64,000 bases of DNA from CALGFI01 sp963786805 (GTDB taxonomy: Bacteria; Actinomycetota; UBA4738; HRBIN12). The stretch lies in the NCBI GenBank assembly GCA_963786805.1, contig CAWBAK010000001.1, positions 62,001 to 126,000 of the forward strand. Direction: 5' to 3'. Shown here one piece after another: positions 9,181-17,339 of the stretch. The translations under genes were made by a program, and so were the position numbers. Each line of letters begins with the position of its first letter. Position 1 is the first letter of the stretch. The notes under the pieces are model-generated. The model was not told the DNA's origin. It ran no database searches and worked only from the letters and a program-made list of their open reading frames with translations.

Positions 9181-9984
9181 ATGCGGGTTGCCTACTTCGA
9201 CTGTATCGCCGGGATCACCGGCGATACGGCGCTCGCAGCCCTTCTTGACGCCGGTGTCGACCTCGACGAGGTCCGGGCACGCCTGGCGACGGTCCCGCTC
9301 GAACCGTTCGAGCTCGAGGTCGAGCAGGTCGAGGAGCACGGGGTCCAGGCGACGCGGGTGGGCGTTCGAGCGGATACGCCCGCCGGTGTGATCCGGACGT
9401 ACGCGAGCGTTCGTGCCCTCCTGGACGGCGCCGATCTGCCTCCCGAGGCCCACCGGCTGGCCCACCGCATGTTCCGGTTGTTCGCAGAAGCCGACTCGCG
9501 CGTGCACCGGCGCGAGCCGGAGAACGTCACCTTCCACGACGGCCTGGACGCCATCGTCGCGATCGTCGGCACGGCGTTCGGGCTCGCCGCACTCGGCGTG
9601 GAACGCGTCTTCTCCTCCGCCGTCCCGACGGGTCTGGGCATGGCCAAGACGGAGCACGGAGCGATGCCGATCCCTTCACCGACGGTCGTCGAGCTGCTCC
9701 GCGGGGCCCCGTTGTTCTCGCGAGGCGTCGCCGCCGAGCTCACGACCGCCACGGGCGCCGCGATCCTCGCCGCGACCGTCGAGGGATACGGCGAGATCCC
9801 CGCGATGCGGCTGGAGGCCATCGGCTACGGCGCCGGCTGGCAGCGTCTGGACTTCCCGAACCTGCTCCGGATCCTCGTCGGTGAGGAGGAGCCGGCCGCG
9901 TCGCGGCCGAGCGTTGCCGGCGCCCCGGACCTGCGACTGGTCACCGAGCCCGCCCAGGCCGCCGAGCCCGACGACGCAGGCTGA
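9181..9984 (+). CDS. larC: LarC-type nickel insertion protein, N-terminal (LarC1) portion only
   Basis: A 267-residue protein matching the N-terminal part of LarC, the CTP-dependent nickel insertase that finishes the nickel-pincer cofactor of lactate racemase-type enzymes. Diagnostic stretches are YFDCIAGITGDTALAALLDAG, VTFHDGLDAIVAIVG, GLGMAKTEHGAMPIPSPTVVELL and ELTTATGAAILA. The C-terminal LarC2 segment, needed for nickel transfer in known LarC, is absent: a stop at 9984 is followed at once by the converging Calx-beta gene. larB, larE and larA are not in the window. It may work with LarC2 elsewhere or have a different role. Confidence 0.8.
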   Translation: MRVAYFDCIAGITGDTALAALLDAGVDLDEVRARLATVPLEPFELEVEQVEEHGVQATRVGVRADTPAGVIRTYASVRALLDGADLPPEAHRLAHRMFRLFAEADSRVHRREPENVTFHDGLDAIVAIVGTAFGLAALGVERVFSSAVPTGLGMAKTEHGAMPIPSPTVVELLRGAPLFSRGVAAELTTATGAAILAATVEGYGEIPAMRLEAIGYGAGWQRLDFPNLLRILVGEEEPAASRPSVAGAPDLRLVTEPAQAAEPDDAG

Positions 9985-9987
9985 GGA

Positions 9988-11739
9988 TCAGTCGTTGTTG
10001 GTGATCGTGCCGAGCCCGAATCCACTTCCACCGATCGAGGCGTTCGTCGGGTTCGCGAGATTGACCGAGAAGGTCTCATTCGCCTCGACCGTATTGTCGC
10101 CAACCACCTGCACGACGAGCTGCTTGGATACCTCGCCGGGGGCGAACGTCAGCGTGCCGCTCACGACCAAGTAGTCGGCCGGCGCGGTCGCCGAGCCGTT
10201 GGCGCTCGCGAAGTCGACCGTCACCGTGCTCCCGCTCACCGCCGAAAGGGAGACCGTGAACACGGCATCCCGGTTCGTCCCGGTGTTCGTCTCGGTGACG
10301 GTCGCCGCGCCGATCGTGATCGTGACGGTGTCGTTGTCCGTGATCGTCCCCTGTGCCGTGGCGTCGGCGAACGTGGCGTTGACCGGGGCGGTCAGGTTCA
10401 ACGAGAAGGATTCGGTCGTTTCGATCGACGTGTCTCCCACCACGAGGACCACGATCTGCTGCACGGTTTCCCCGGGGTTGAACGTCAGGGTGCCGCTCCC
10501 GGACTGGAAGTCGGCGGGTGCGGTGGCCGAGCCATTCGCGGTGGCGTAGTCGAAGGAGACCGTCTGCGAACTCATCGAGGAGAGGGTCACGGCGAACACG
10601 GCGTTCGTCGTCCCGGAATTGCCCTCGGTCACGGTGACGTTCGCGACCGCGATCGTCGGGGTGTCGTCGTCCGTGATCGAACCCAGGGCAACTGCGTCCG
10701 AAACCGTAGCGCCGATTACGTTCGACACGTTGACCCCGAAGCTTTCGTTGACCTCAGAGACCGTATCGCTCACGACCTGCACGACGACCTGCTTTGCGGT
10801 CTCGCCCGGGACGAACGAGAGAGATCCGTTCGAGGCCTGGAAGTCGGCCGGTGCGGTGGCGGAGCCGTTCGCGGTGACGTAGTCGAAGGAGACGGCGTCC
10901 GCGCTCGGGCCGGAGAGCGTGACGGTGAAGGCCGCGTTGACCGTGCCGACGTTGCCCTCGGTCACGGTGGCGTTCGCGATGGTCAGCGCAGGGACGTCGT
11001 CGTCCGTGATCGTGCCGATCCCAACGCCGTCCAGGATCTTCGCGCCCGTCGGGTTGGACAGGTTGAGTCCGAAGTTCTCGTTGACCTCCGCCGCCGTATC
11101 GGCCTTCAACGGCACCGCGACCTGCTTTACGGTCTCTCCTACGGCGAAGGTGAGCGTGCCGGTTGCGGACTGATAGTCGGCGGGAGCCGTTGCCGAGCCG
11201 TCAGATGTCGCGTACCCGACCGCTGCCGGGCCATCGAGTGGGGCGGAAAGCGTCACGGTGAAGGCGGCGGTCTGACCTTCCCTCGCGGTCGCGTCGCCGA
11301 CGGTGAACGACGGACCGTCGTCGTCCTCGATCGTGGCGCGGCCCATCCGATCAGCGATCGTCGCGGCCTCGGCGTGCGAGAGCCTGACGCCGAAGGTCTC
11401 GTCCTCCTCGTTGAGCTGGTCGCTCACGATCTCGAGGGTGATCTTCCTCGTGGTCTTCCCGGGGGTGAACCGGAGCGTCGCGCTCGCGGCCGTGTAGTCC
11501 TCTCCACCGATCGCCGTGCCGTCAACGGTCTTGAAGCGGACGGACGCTCGGGTCGGGCGCGAGACCGTGACGGTGAACGCGGCTCGCGTGAAGCCTACGC
11601 TTCCCTCCTCGAGGCGGACATCGGAGATCTTGATGCGAGCTTGCGCGGAGGCGGAGGCGGGCGTCGCGGCACGGGCCGAGGGCGCCAGGACGGCAACCAT
11701 GGCCACGAGCGGCACGGCGACATGCGTGATTTTCCTCAC
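9988..11739 (-). CDS. Secreted protein with five Calx-beta domains
   Basis: A 583-residue exported protein. A Sec signal peptide (MRKITHVAVPLVAMVAVLAP, cut after about residue 24) precedes five tandem Calx-beta modules of roughly 105-110 residues. Each begins with I.V..VTEGN and ends G.ITDDD or close variants; they also carry the recurring NGSATAPADF motif. Such modules bind calcium through acidic loops and make rigid extracellular rods. There is no catalytic domain, sortase signal or membrane anchor, so it is released or held non-covalently. The repeats are similar enough to recombine. It converges on larC with a three-base gap. Confidence 0.9.
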   Translation of the reverse strand: MRKITHVAVPLVAMVAVLAPSARAATPASASAQARIKISDVRLEEGSVGFTRAAFTVTVSRPTRASVRFKTVDGTAIGGEDYTAASATLRFTPGKTTRKITLEIVSDQLNEEDETFGVRLSHAEAATIADRMGRATIEDDDGPSFTVGDATAREGQTAAFTVTLSAPLDGPAAVGYATSDGSATAPADYQSATGTLTFAVGETVKQVAVPLKADTAAEVNENFGLNLSNPTGAKILDGVGIGTITDDDVPALTIANATVTEGNVGTVNAAFTVTLSGPSADAVSFDYVTANGSATAPADFQASNGSLSFVPGETAKQVVVQVVSDTVSEVNESFGVNVSNVIGATVSDAVALGSITDDDTPTIAVANVTVTEGNSGTTNAVFAVTLSSMSSQTVSFDYATANGSATAPADFQSGSGTLTFNPGETVQQIVVLVVGDTSIETTESFSLNLTAPVNATFADATAQGTITDNDTVTITIGAATVTETNTGTNRDAVFTVSLSAVSGSTVTVDFASANGSATAPADYLVVSGTLTFAPGEVSKQLVVQVVGDNTVEANETFSVNLANPTNASIGGSGFGLGTITNND

Positions 11740-11824
11740 CTAGCCGGTTTCGGCAAACTACGCAGCCAGCTTGACGGGCAAGATCAAGCTTCTCCGCTTC
11801 TCACGGGATCCAGGCACGTCTCGT

Positions 11825-11912
<88 letters not shown>

Positions 11913-11981
11913 GTGAGGTGGTCATCGTAGCAGCGCCCCCGCTCGGCCCTGACGCGGGGGATGCGCCGAGACGCTGCGGGG

Positions 11982-11987
11982 TAGAAT
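11982..11987 (+). promoter_or_regulatory. Possible -10 element for the fhaA operon
   Basis: TAGAAT, 42 bases before the fhaA GTG start, matches the actinobacterial TANNNT -10 consensus. No convincing -35 lies at the expected distance, so this is a weak call. It is the only AT-rich hexamer in the gap between tRNA-Leu and fhaA. Confidence 0.3.
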
Positions 11988-12028
11988 CGCCGCGACTTCC
12001 ACTCTGACCAGGGGAAACGCGACCGCCG

Positions 12029-12715
12029 GTGCCGATCCTTCGAGACTTCGAGCGACGTCTCGGCGACCTCGTCGAGGGCTTCTTCGCGACGACGTTCCGC
12101 TCCGGCTTGCAGCCGGTCGAGCTCGCAAAGCGCGTGATGCGCGAGATGGACGCGAACAAGACCGTCGGGGTCCGCGAGGTCTGGGCTCCGAACCGATTCG
12201 CCGTCACGCTCTCCGAGGACGATGCCGGGCGTTTCGAGCAGGCCGAGCAGGCGCTGATCGGGGAGCTCAAGCGCGTCGTCCGCGAGACGGCGATCGAGCG
12301 TGGATGGGGGCTCGTCGGCCCGCCCGAGATCGAGTTCGTCGTGGACGAAAAGCTCTCCAAAGGACGGTTCGAGGTCGAGACCTCCTTCGTCGAGGGAGAG
12401 GAGGAGCTGGCGCCGCTCGGAGGCGGTCAGGCGACACTCACGCTGTACGAGGGTGGGAAGCCAGGCCGCACATTCGCGCTCGCCAGCCCGGTCATGACCC
12501 TCGGGCGGCTCCCCGAGACCGACATCACCGTGCCCGACGCGGGCGCGTCGCGGCAGCACGCGAGGATCAGCAACGCCAACGGCGAGTTCGTGCTGACCGA
12601 TCTCGGCTCGACGAACGGGACGCTCGTCAACGACGAGGTGGTGCAAGAGCGGGTGCTCCAGGACGGCGATCGCATCACGATCGGCGAGACCGTCCTCGAG
12701 TTCCGGAGGGCCTGA
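12029..12715 (+). CDS. fhaA: FHA-domain protein FhaA (DUF3662 + FHA)
   Basis: A 228-residue protein with an N-terminal DUF3662 domain (about 1-115, starting PILRDFERRLGDLVEGFF) and a C-terminal FHA domain (about 145-225) with the phosphothreonine-binding signature GRLPETDI, SRQHARI and LGSTNGT. In mycobacteria FhaA is phosphorylated by PknB and links kinase signalling to lipid II export and cell-wall growth. The same gene order here supports that role. The mycobacterial protein has a long linker between its domains; here it is short. The next gene begins directly after its stop codon. Confidence 0.93.
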   Translation: MPILRDFERRLGDLVEGFFATTFRSGLQPVELAKRVMREMDANKTVGVREVWAPNRFAVTLSEDDAGRFEQAEQALIGELKRVVRETAIERGWGLVGPPEIEFVVDEKLSKGRFEVETSFVEGEEELAPLGGGQATLTLYEGGKPGRTFALASPVMTLGRLPETDITVPDAGASRQHARISNANGEFVLTDLGSTNGTLVNDEVVQERVLQDGDRITIGETVLEFRRA

Positions 12716-13186
12716 GTGTCGCCGTTCGTGCTCTCGGTCCTCAAGTACGCCTTGCTCGTCCTCCTCTACTTCTTCGTGTTCCGTGCCGTGCGGTCGGTCT
12801 CGGTGGAGATCGCGGGCCGGAAACGCGAGCGCGGGACGACGCAGATGCGCTCCCCGAGCACGGCTCCCCCCGCCAAGCCCTCCAAGGGGGGCAAGCCGCC
12901 GACGCAGGTCGTCGTGCACGAGGCCGACGGCGGGAAGGCGCGGACGGTCCGCCTCAAGGACTCGGTCGAGATCGGGCGCCGAGACGGGTGTGCGGTTCGG
13001 CTCTCGGACACGTACGTTTCCCAGGTGCACGCGCGCCTGTACGGTGAAAACGGGGCCTGGTTCGTCGAGGACCTGGGCTCGACGAACGGCACCTTCCTGA
13101 ACGACCGAAGGGTATCCTCCCCCGTCGAGGTCCACGCCGGCGACGTCGTCAAGGTCGGCAAGACCGTCTTGGAGTTGCGGCGATGA
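12716..13186 (+). CDS. fhaB: Membrane-anchored FHA-domain protein FhaB
   Basis: A 156-residue protein with one N-terminal transmembrane helix (residues about 5-26) followed by a linker and a C-terminal FHA domain (about 75-150) containing IGRRDGCAVRL, SQVHARL and LGSTNGT. FhaB (FipA) binds phosphothreonine on kinase substrates and cell division partners. GTG at 12716 abuts the fhaA stop codon, so translation is coupled. Part of the fhaA-fhaB-pstP-rodA-pbpA-pknB operon. Confidence 0.93.
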   Translation: MSPFVLSVLKYALLVLLYFFVFRAVRSVSVEIAGRKRERGTTQMRSPSTAPPAKPSKGGKPPTQVVVHEADGGKARTVRLKDSVEIGRRDGCAVRLSDTYVSQVHARLYGENGAWFVEDLGSTNGTFLNDRRVSSPVEVHAGDVVKVGKTVLELRR

Positions 13187-13205
13187 GGATCGAGGTCGGC
13201 CGAGG

Positions 13206-14468
13206 ATGATGATCAAGGTCGGGGCGACGTCGGACATCGGCCAGGTCCGCGAGGGGAACGAGGACTCGTTCCTGGTCCTGGATCCCCTGTACGCCGTCGC
13301 TGACGGCATGGGCGGACACCGTGGCGGCGAGGTGGCGTCGAACCTTGCGCTCCAAACGATCCAGCGTCTGTTCACCGCCCAGGAGGGAACGCTCACCGAG
13401 CAGGTCGAGCAGGCGAACCGCGCGGTCTTCGAACGGTCGCAGAGCGATCGCGAGGTCGCCGGGATGGGGACGACGCTCACGGCCGCTCTCGTGCAAGGCG
13501 CGCAGGTACGGCTCGCCCACGTCGGGGATTCGCGGGCGTACCTGTATCGCGACGGCGAGCTCCAACTGCTGACCGAGGACCACACGCTCGTCCACAAGAT
13601 GTTGGTCGAAGGCGAGATCACCGAGTCGGAGGCCGAGACGCACCCGCATCGCAGCATCCTGACGCGCGCGCTCGGCGTGGACGGGAACGTGCAGGTCGAC
13701 GAGGGGATCGTCGAGATGCGGAACGGTGACCGGCTCCTCCTGTGCACCGACGGATTGACCGGCATGGTGAGCGACGAGCAGATCAAGGCCGTGCTCGCCG
13801 AGTCCAAGGACCCGCAAGAAGCGGTGGACCGTCTGGTGCGCGCGGCCAACCGCGCCGGCGGGATCGACAACATCACGGCGTTGGTCATCGACTTCGTCGA
13901 GGACGGCTCGGGCGACGGGACGAAGCAAGCCGCGATGCCTCACCAGCCGACGAAGCAGCAGCCGATCCCAACGCCGGTTCTCCCGCCCGACCGGACCGAC
14001 ATCACGGTCGTCGGTCGCCCGATCCCGGAGCCGCCGAAGGACCGCGCCGGCGCTCCCGCACGGGCGAGCCGCGAGCCTGTTCGGGCGCCCTCGGATCGGC
14101 GGCCACCGGCGCGCCCTCGAAGGAGCGGACGGGCGCTGCGGAAGGCCGGCGTCGGCCTGGGCGTGCTGCTCGCCGTCGTCGTCCTGGGGATGGTCGGACT
14201 GCGGTTCTACCTCGACACGCAATGGTTCGTGGGCGTCTCGAACGGGCGGGTGGCGATCTTCCGCGGCGTTCCGGCGGAGGTCGCGGGGTACGACCTCAAC
14301 TCCGTCGTCGTCGAGACGACGATCCGAGCCGACGAGGCGCAGTCGCTCGCGCTGTATCGCGAGCTTCCCGATGGGATCACCGCCGACGACCGTGAGGCTG
14401 CCGAGGCGATCGTCGAGCAGATCCGCCGCGACGTCGAGGGCCGCCTGACGCAGCCCGTCGGTTCGTGA
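13206..14468 (+). CDS. pstP: PP2C-family Ser/Thr protein phosphatase PstP
   Basis: A 420-residue membrane phosphatase that reverses PknB phosphorylation. The catalytic domain (about 1-240) carries the PP2C metal motifs: GNEDSF, DGMGGH, GMGTTL, HVGDSRAY, CTDGLTGM and GGIDNIT. A Pro/Arg-rich linker leads to a transmembrane helix near residues 316-335 and an extracellular tail of about 85 residues that includes FYLDTQWFVGVSNGRVAIF. This layout matches mycobacterial PstP. The stop overlaps the rodA GTG start by four bases (GTGA). Confidence 0.95.
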   Translation: MMIKVGATSDIGQVREGNEDSFLVLDPLYAVADGMGGHRGGEVASNLALQTIQRLFTAQEGTLTEQVEQANRAVFERSQSDREVAGMGTTLTAALVQGAQVRLAHVGDSRAYLYRDGELQLLTEDHTLVHKMLVEGEITESEAETHPHRSILTRALGVDGNVQVDEGIVEMRNGDRLLLCTDGLTGMVSDEQIKAVLAESKDPQEAVDRLVRAANRAGGIDNITALVIDFVEDGSGDGTKQAAMPHQPTKQQPIPTPVLPPDRTDITVVGRPIPEPPKDRAGAPARASREPVRAPSDRRPPARPRRSGRALRKAGVGLGVLLAVVVLGMVGLRFYLDTQWFVGVSNGRVAIFRGVPAEVAGYDLNSVVVETTIRADEAQSLALYRELPDGITADDREAAEAIVEQIRRDVEGRLTQPVGS

Positions 14469-15778
14469 GCCGCGCCCTTCCCCGAACCTCGAGCGCCCGC
14501 GTCGCCTCCTCGATCGCGTTCACGGTCCTCGCGCTCGTGCTTTCGGTCGGCGCATACGTGATCGCCGGGTTGGGCAAGCGCGGGCAGCTGCCGGCCACCT
14601 TCGGGTTGTACGCGACGATCTTCGCCGTCGGGTACGTGGGCGGGCTGCTGGTCATCCGCCGATTCGCGCCGAGCGCCGATCCGGCGCTGTTCCCGACGGC
14701 CGGAGTCCTCGTCGGTCTGGGCTTCGCGATGATCTTCCGGCTGTCGGGCGGTCTCGCCGCCGAGCAGGCTACGTGGATCGCCGTCGGGCTCGTGGCGTTC
14801 GCGGCGACGCTGATGATCGTTCGGGACCACCACATGCTCGACGCCTACACCTACACGATCGGCCTGCTCGGGTTGATCCTGCTGATGCTGCCGATGGTCC
14901 CGGGGATCGGGCAGACCATCAACGGCGCGCGCCTGTGGGTTCAGATCGGACCGCTCGGCTTCCAGCCGGCCGAGCTCGGCAAGATCCTCGTCGTGATCTT
15001 CCTCGCGTCCTACCTGAACCAGAAGCGCGAGCTGCTCCAGGTGGCGACGACCCGGATCGGCCCCTTCCGCCTGCCGCCGGTCAAGCACCTCGCGCCGGTG
15101 GTGCTCGCGTGGGCCGGATCCCTCGCCATCCTGTTCGTGCAGAAGGACCTGGGGGCCTCGCTCCTTTACTTCGGCATCTTCGTCGTCCTGCTCTGGGTGG
15201 CGACGGGGCGCACGGCGTACCTGGTGCTCGGGCTGGTGCTGTTCGCGATCGGCGCGTGGCTCGGATGGGTGCTGTTCGATCACGTGCAGCTGCGGGTCGA
15301 CGTCTGGCTCAACGCGCTGGACCCGGAGAAGGTCTTCAAGCAGGGGTACGGTCAGCTCGCGCAGTCGCAGTTCGCGATGGCGACGGGCGGGCTCGTCGGC
15401 TCGGGGCTCGGCAAGGGATCGCCTGGGCTGATCCCGTTCGCCGCGACGGACTTCATCTTCGCCGCGATCGGCGAGGAGCTCGGCCTCCTCGGCTCGACGG
15501 CGGTCCTGCTCCTGTACGTCGTGCTCGTCGGCAAGGGGCTCCGGATCGCGCTCGAGGTCCGAGACGGGTTCGGTCAGCTGCTCGCGGTCGGCCTCGCCAC
15601 GATGATCGCGATCCAGACGTTCGTGATCGTCGGGGGCGTGATCCGGGTCATCCCGCTCACCGGCGTCACCCTGCCGTTCATGTCGTACGGAGGCTCGAGC
15701 CTGGTGTCGAACTTCATCCTGCTCGCGCTGCTCGTCCGCGTGTCGAGCGGGCCCGCGCCCGCCCGGGGAGCGATCTGA
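14465..15778 (+). CDS. rodA: SEDS-family peptidoglycan glycosyltransferase (RodA/FtsW)
   Basis: A 437-residue polytopic membrane protein of the SEDS family, which polymerises lipid II into glycan strands with a class B PBP partner. Family landmarks include GARLWVQIGPLGFQPAELGK near residue 155, the long extracellular loop with GYGQLAQSQFAMATGGLVGSGLG, and the C-terminal PFMSYGGSSLVSN near residue 400. It is placed immediately before pbpA, the arrangement of RodA-PbpA in actinobacteria. FtsW cannot be excluded by sequence alone. Start GTG 14465 overlaps pstP. Confidence 0.93.
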   Translation: MSRALPRTSSARVASSIAFTVLALVLSVGAYVIAGLGKRGQLPATFGLYATIFAVGYVGGLLVIRRFAPSADPALFPTAGVLVGLGFAMIFRLSGGLAAEQATWIAVGLVAFAATLMIVRDHHMLDAYTYTIGLLGLILLMLPMVPGIGQTINGARLWVQIGPLGFQPAELGKILVVIFLASYLNQKRELLQVATTRIGPFRLPPVKHLAPVVLAWAGSLAILFVQKDLGASLLYFGIFVVLLWVATGRTAYLVLGLVLFAIGAWLGWVLFDHVQLRVDVWLNALDPEKVFKQGYGQLAQSQFAMATGGLVGSGLGKGSPGLIPFAATDFIFAAIGEELGLLGSTAVLLLYVVLVGKGLRIALEVRDGFGQLLAVGLATMIAIQTFVIVGGVIRVIPLTGVTLPFMSYGGSSLVSNFILLALLVRVSSGPAPARGAI

Positions 15779-15779
15779 G

Positions 15780-17273
15780 ATGGAGCGGCAGATCCGCCGA
15801 CTCGGGTTCGGCCTCCTCGCCCTGTTCCTCATCCTGTTCGCGCAGATCAACTACATCCAGGTGTTCGCCGCCGATCGGATCGCGAACGATCCCGCGAACG
15901 CCCTTCGGCTCCTCCGAGCCGAGTACGAGGTCGACCGCGGCAGCATCCTGGCCAACGACGCGACCACGGTCCTGGCGTCCAGCCGCAAGAGCTCGGGCGA
16001 CCTGAAGTACCAACGGCGGTATCCGCTGGGCCCTCGCTACGCGCACCTCACCGGCTTCTACTCGTTCATCTTCGGGCGCAGCGAGCTCGAGCAGTCGTTC
16101 AACGACTACCTCGCCGGCAACGCCGCCGAGCTCCTCCCCCAGACGCTGGCCGACCTCGTCCTCGGACGCGACAAGCGCGGCGCGACGATCGTCACGTCGC
16201 TGGACCCCGAGATCCAAGCCGCGGCGGAGCAGGCGGCCGCGGCCGAGCCGGGCGACGTGGCGGTCGCGGTCGTGGAGCCCTCGACCGGCAACGTCCTCGC
16301 GTTGGTCGCAGAACCGACGTACGACCCGAACCCGCTCGCGTCGCAGGATCCGGAGATCGTCCGCTCGGCGTGGGACGAGCTGAACGCCGACCCGGAGAAG
16401 CCGCTCGTCTCGCGCGCGAGCGACGAGCTGTTCCCTCCGGGCTCGACCTTCAAGATCATCACGGCCTCGGCGGCGCTCGAGAACGGGTTCGGTCCCGACA
16501 GCACCTGGCCGAACCCGCGCGAACTCGACCTTCCGCTCACGGACGCGACGCTCCAGAACTTCGGCGGTTCGCACTGCTCGGGTGGCGCCGCGCAGATCAC
16601 GCTCGCGTCGGCGTTCCAGCAGTCGTGCAACGTGACGTTCGGCGAGATCGGACTCGAGCTCGGCGCGGAGGCGCTCGCGGCTCAGGCGCGCTCGTACGGC
16701 TTCACCGCCGAGGCGGGCGAGGACGTGATCCCGTTCGACATCCCGTGGGTCTCGGGGGTGTTCCCCGACGCCGCGACGTTCGAGCAGCGCGAGCCGGCCG
16801 TCGCTATCTCCGCGATCGGTCAGCAGGACGTCGCGACGAACGTGCTGCACATGGCGCTCGTCGCCGCGTCGATCGGCAACGGCGGCGTGATGATGGAGCC
16901 GAACCTCGTCACCGAGGTCCGGGACCCCACCGGCCAGGTCGTGGCCGAGTTCGGGCCCGAGGTGTTCTCCGAGCCGCTCTCTCCGCAGAACGCCGCGGCG
17001 CTCACGCAGATGATGGTCTCGGTCGTCGAGGGCGGCACCGGAACCGCCGCGCAGATCCCCGGTGTCTCGATCGCGGGCAAGACGGGTACTGCCCAGCACG
17101 GCGAGGGCGCGGACCCTCACGCGTGGTTCGTGTCGTTCGCCCCGGCCGGAGCCCCCGAGGTCGCCGTCGCGGTCGTGGTGCTCGACGGGGGTAGCCTTGG
17201 GAGCGAGGCAACGGGTGGCCAGGTCGCGGCCCCGATCGCGCGAGCGGTCATCGAGGTCGCGCTGGGCGTCTGA
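15780..17273 (+). CDS. pbpA: Class B penicillin-binding protein (PbpA, transpeptidase)
   Basis: A 497-residue class B PBP with an N-terminal membrane anchor (about residues 9-28), a dimerisation region and a transpeptidase domain. Active-site motifs are S222-T-F-K225 (nucleophile and base), S282-C-N284 and K434-T-G436. It cross-links peptidoglycan made by the adjacent SEDS protein. The length is close to mycobacterial PbpA (about 490). ATG 15780 lies one base after the rodA stop, so the two are translationally coupled. Confidence 0.95.
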   Translation: MERQIRRLGFGLLALFLILFAQINYIQVFAADRIANDPANALRLLRAEYEVDRGSILANDATTVLASSRKSSGDLKYQRRYPLGPRYAHLTGFYSFIFGRSELEQSFNDYLAGNAAELLPQTLADLVLGRDKRGATIVTSLDPEIQAAAEQAAAAEPGDVAVAVVEPSTGNVLALVAEPTYDPNPLASQDPEIVRSAWDELNADPEKPLVSRASDELFPPGSTFKIITASAALENGFGPDSTWPNPRELDLPLTDATLQNFGGSHCSGGAAQITLASAFQQSCNVTFGEIGLELGAEALAAQARSYGFTAEAGEDVIPFDIPWVSGVFPDAATFEQREPAVAISAIGQQDVATNVLHMALVAASIGNGGVMMEPNLVTEVRDPTGQVVAEFGPEVFSEPLSPQNAAALTQMMVSVVEGGTGTAAQIPGVSIAGKTGTAQHGEGADPHAWFVSFAPAGAPEVAVAVVVLDGGSLGSEATGGQVAAPIARAVIEVALGV

Positions 17274-17339
17274 GCAGGGGATACAGAGACGAGCGACGGG
17301 CCGGAAACGGCAGGAAGGACCGAACACATCGACCAGCCG

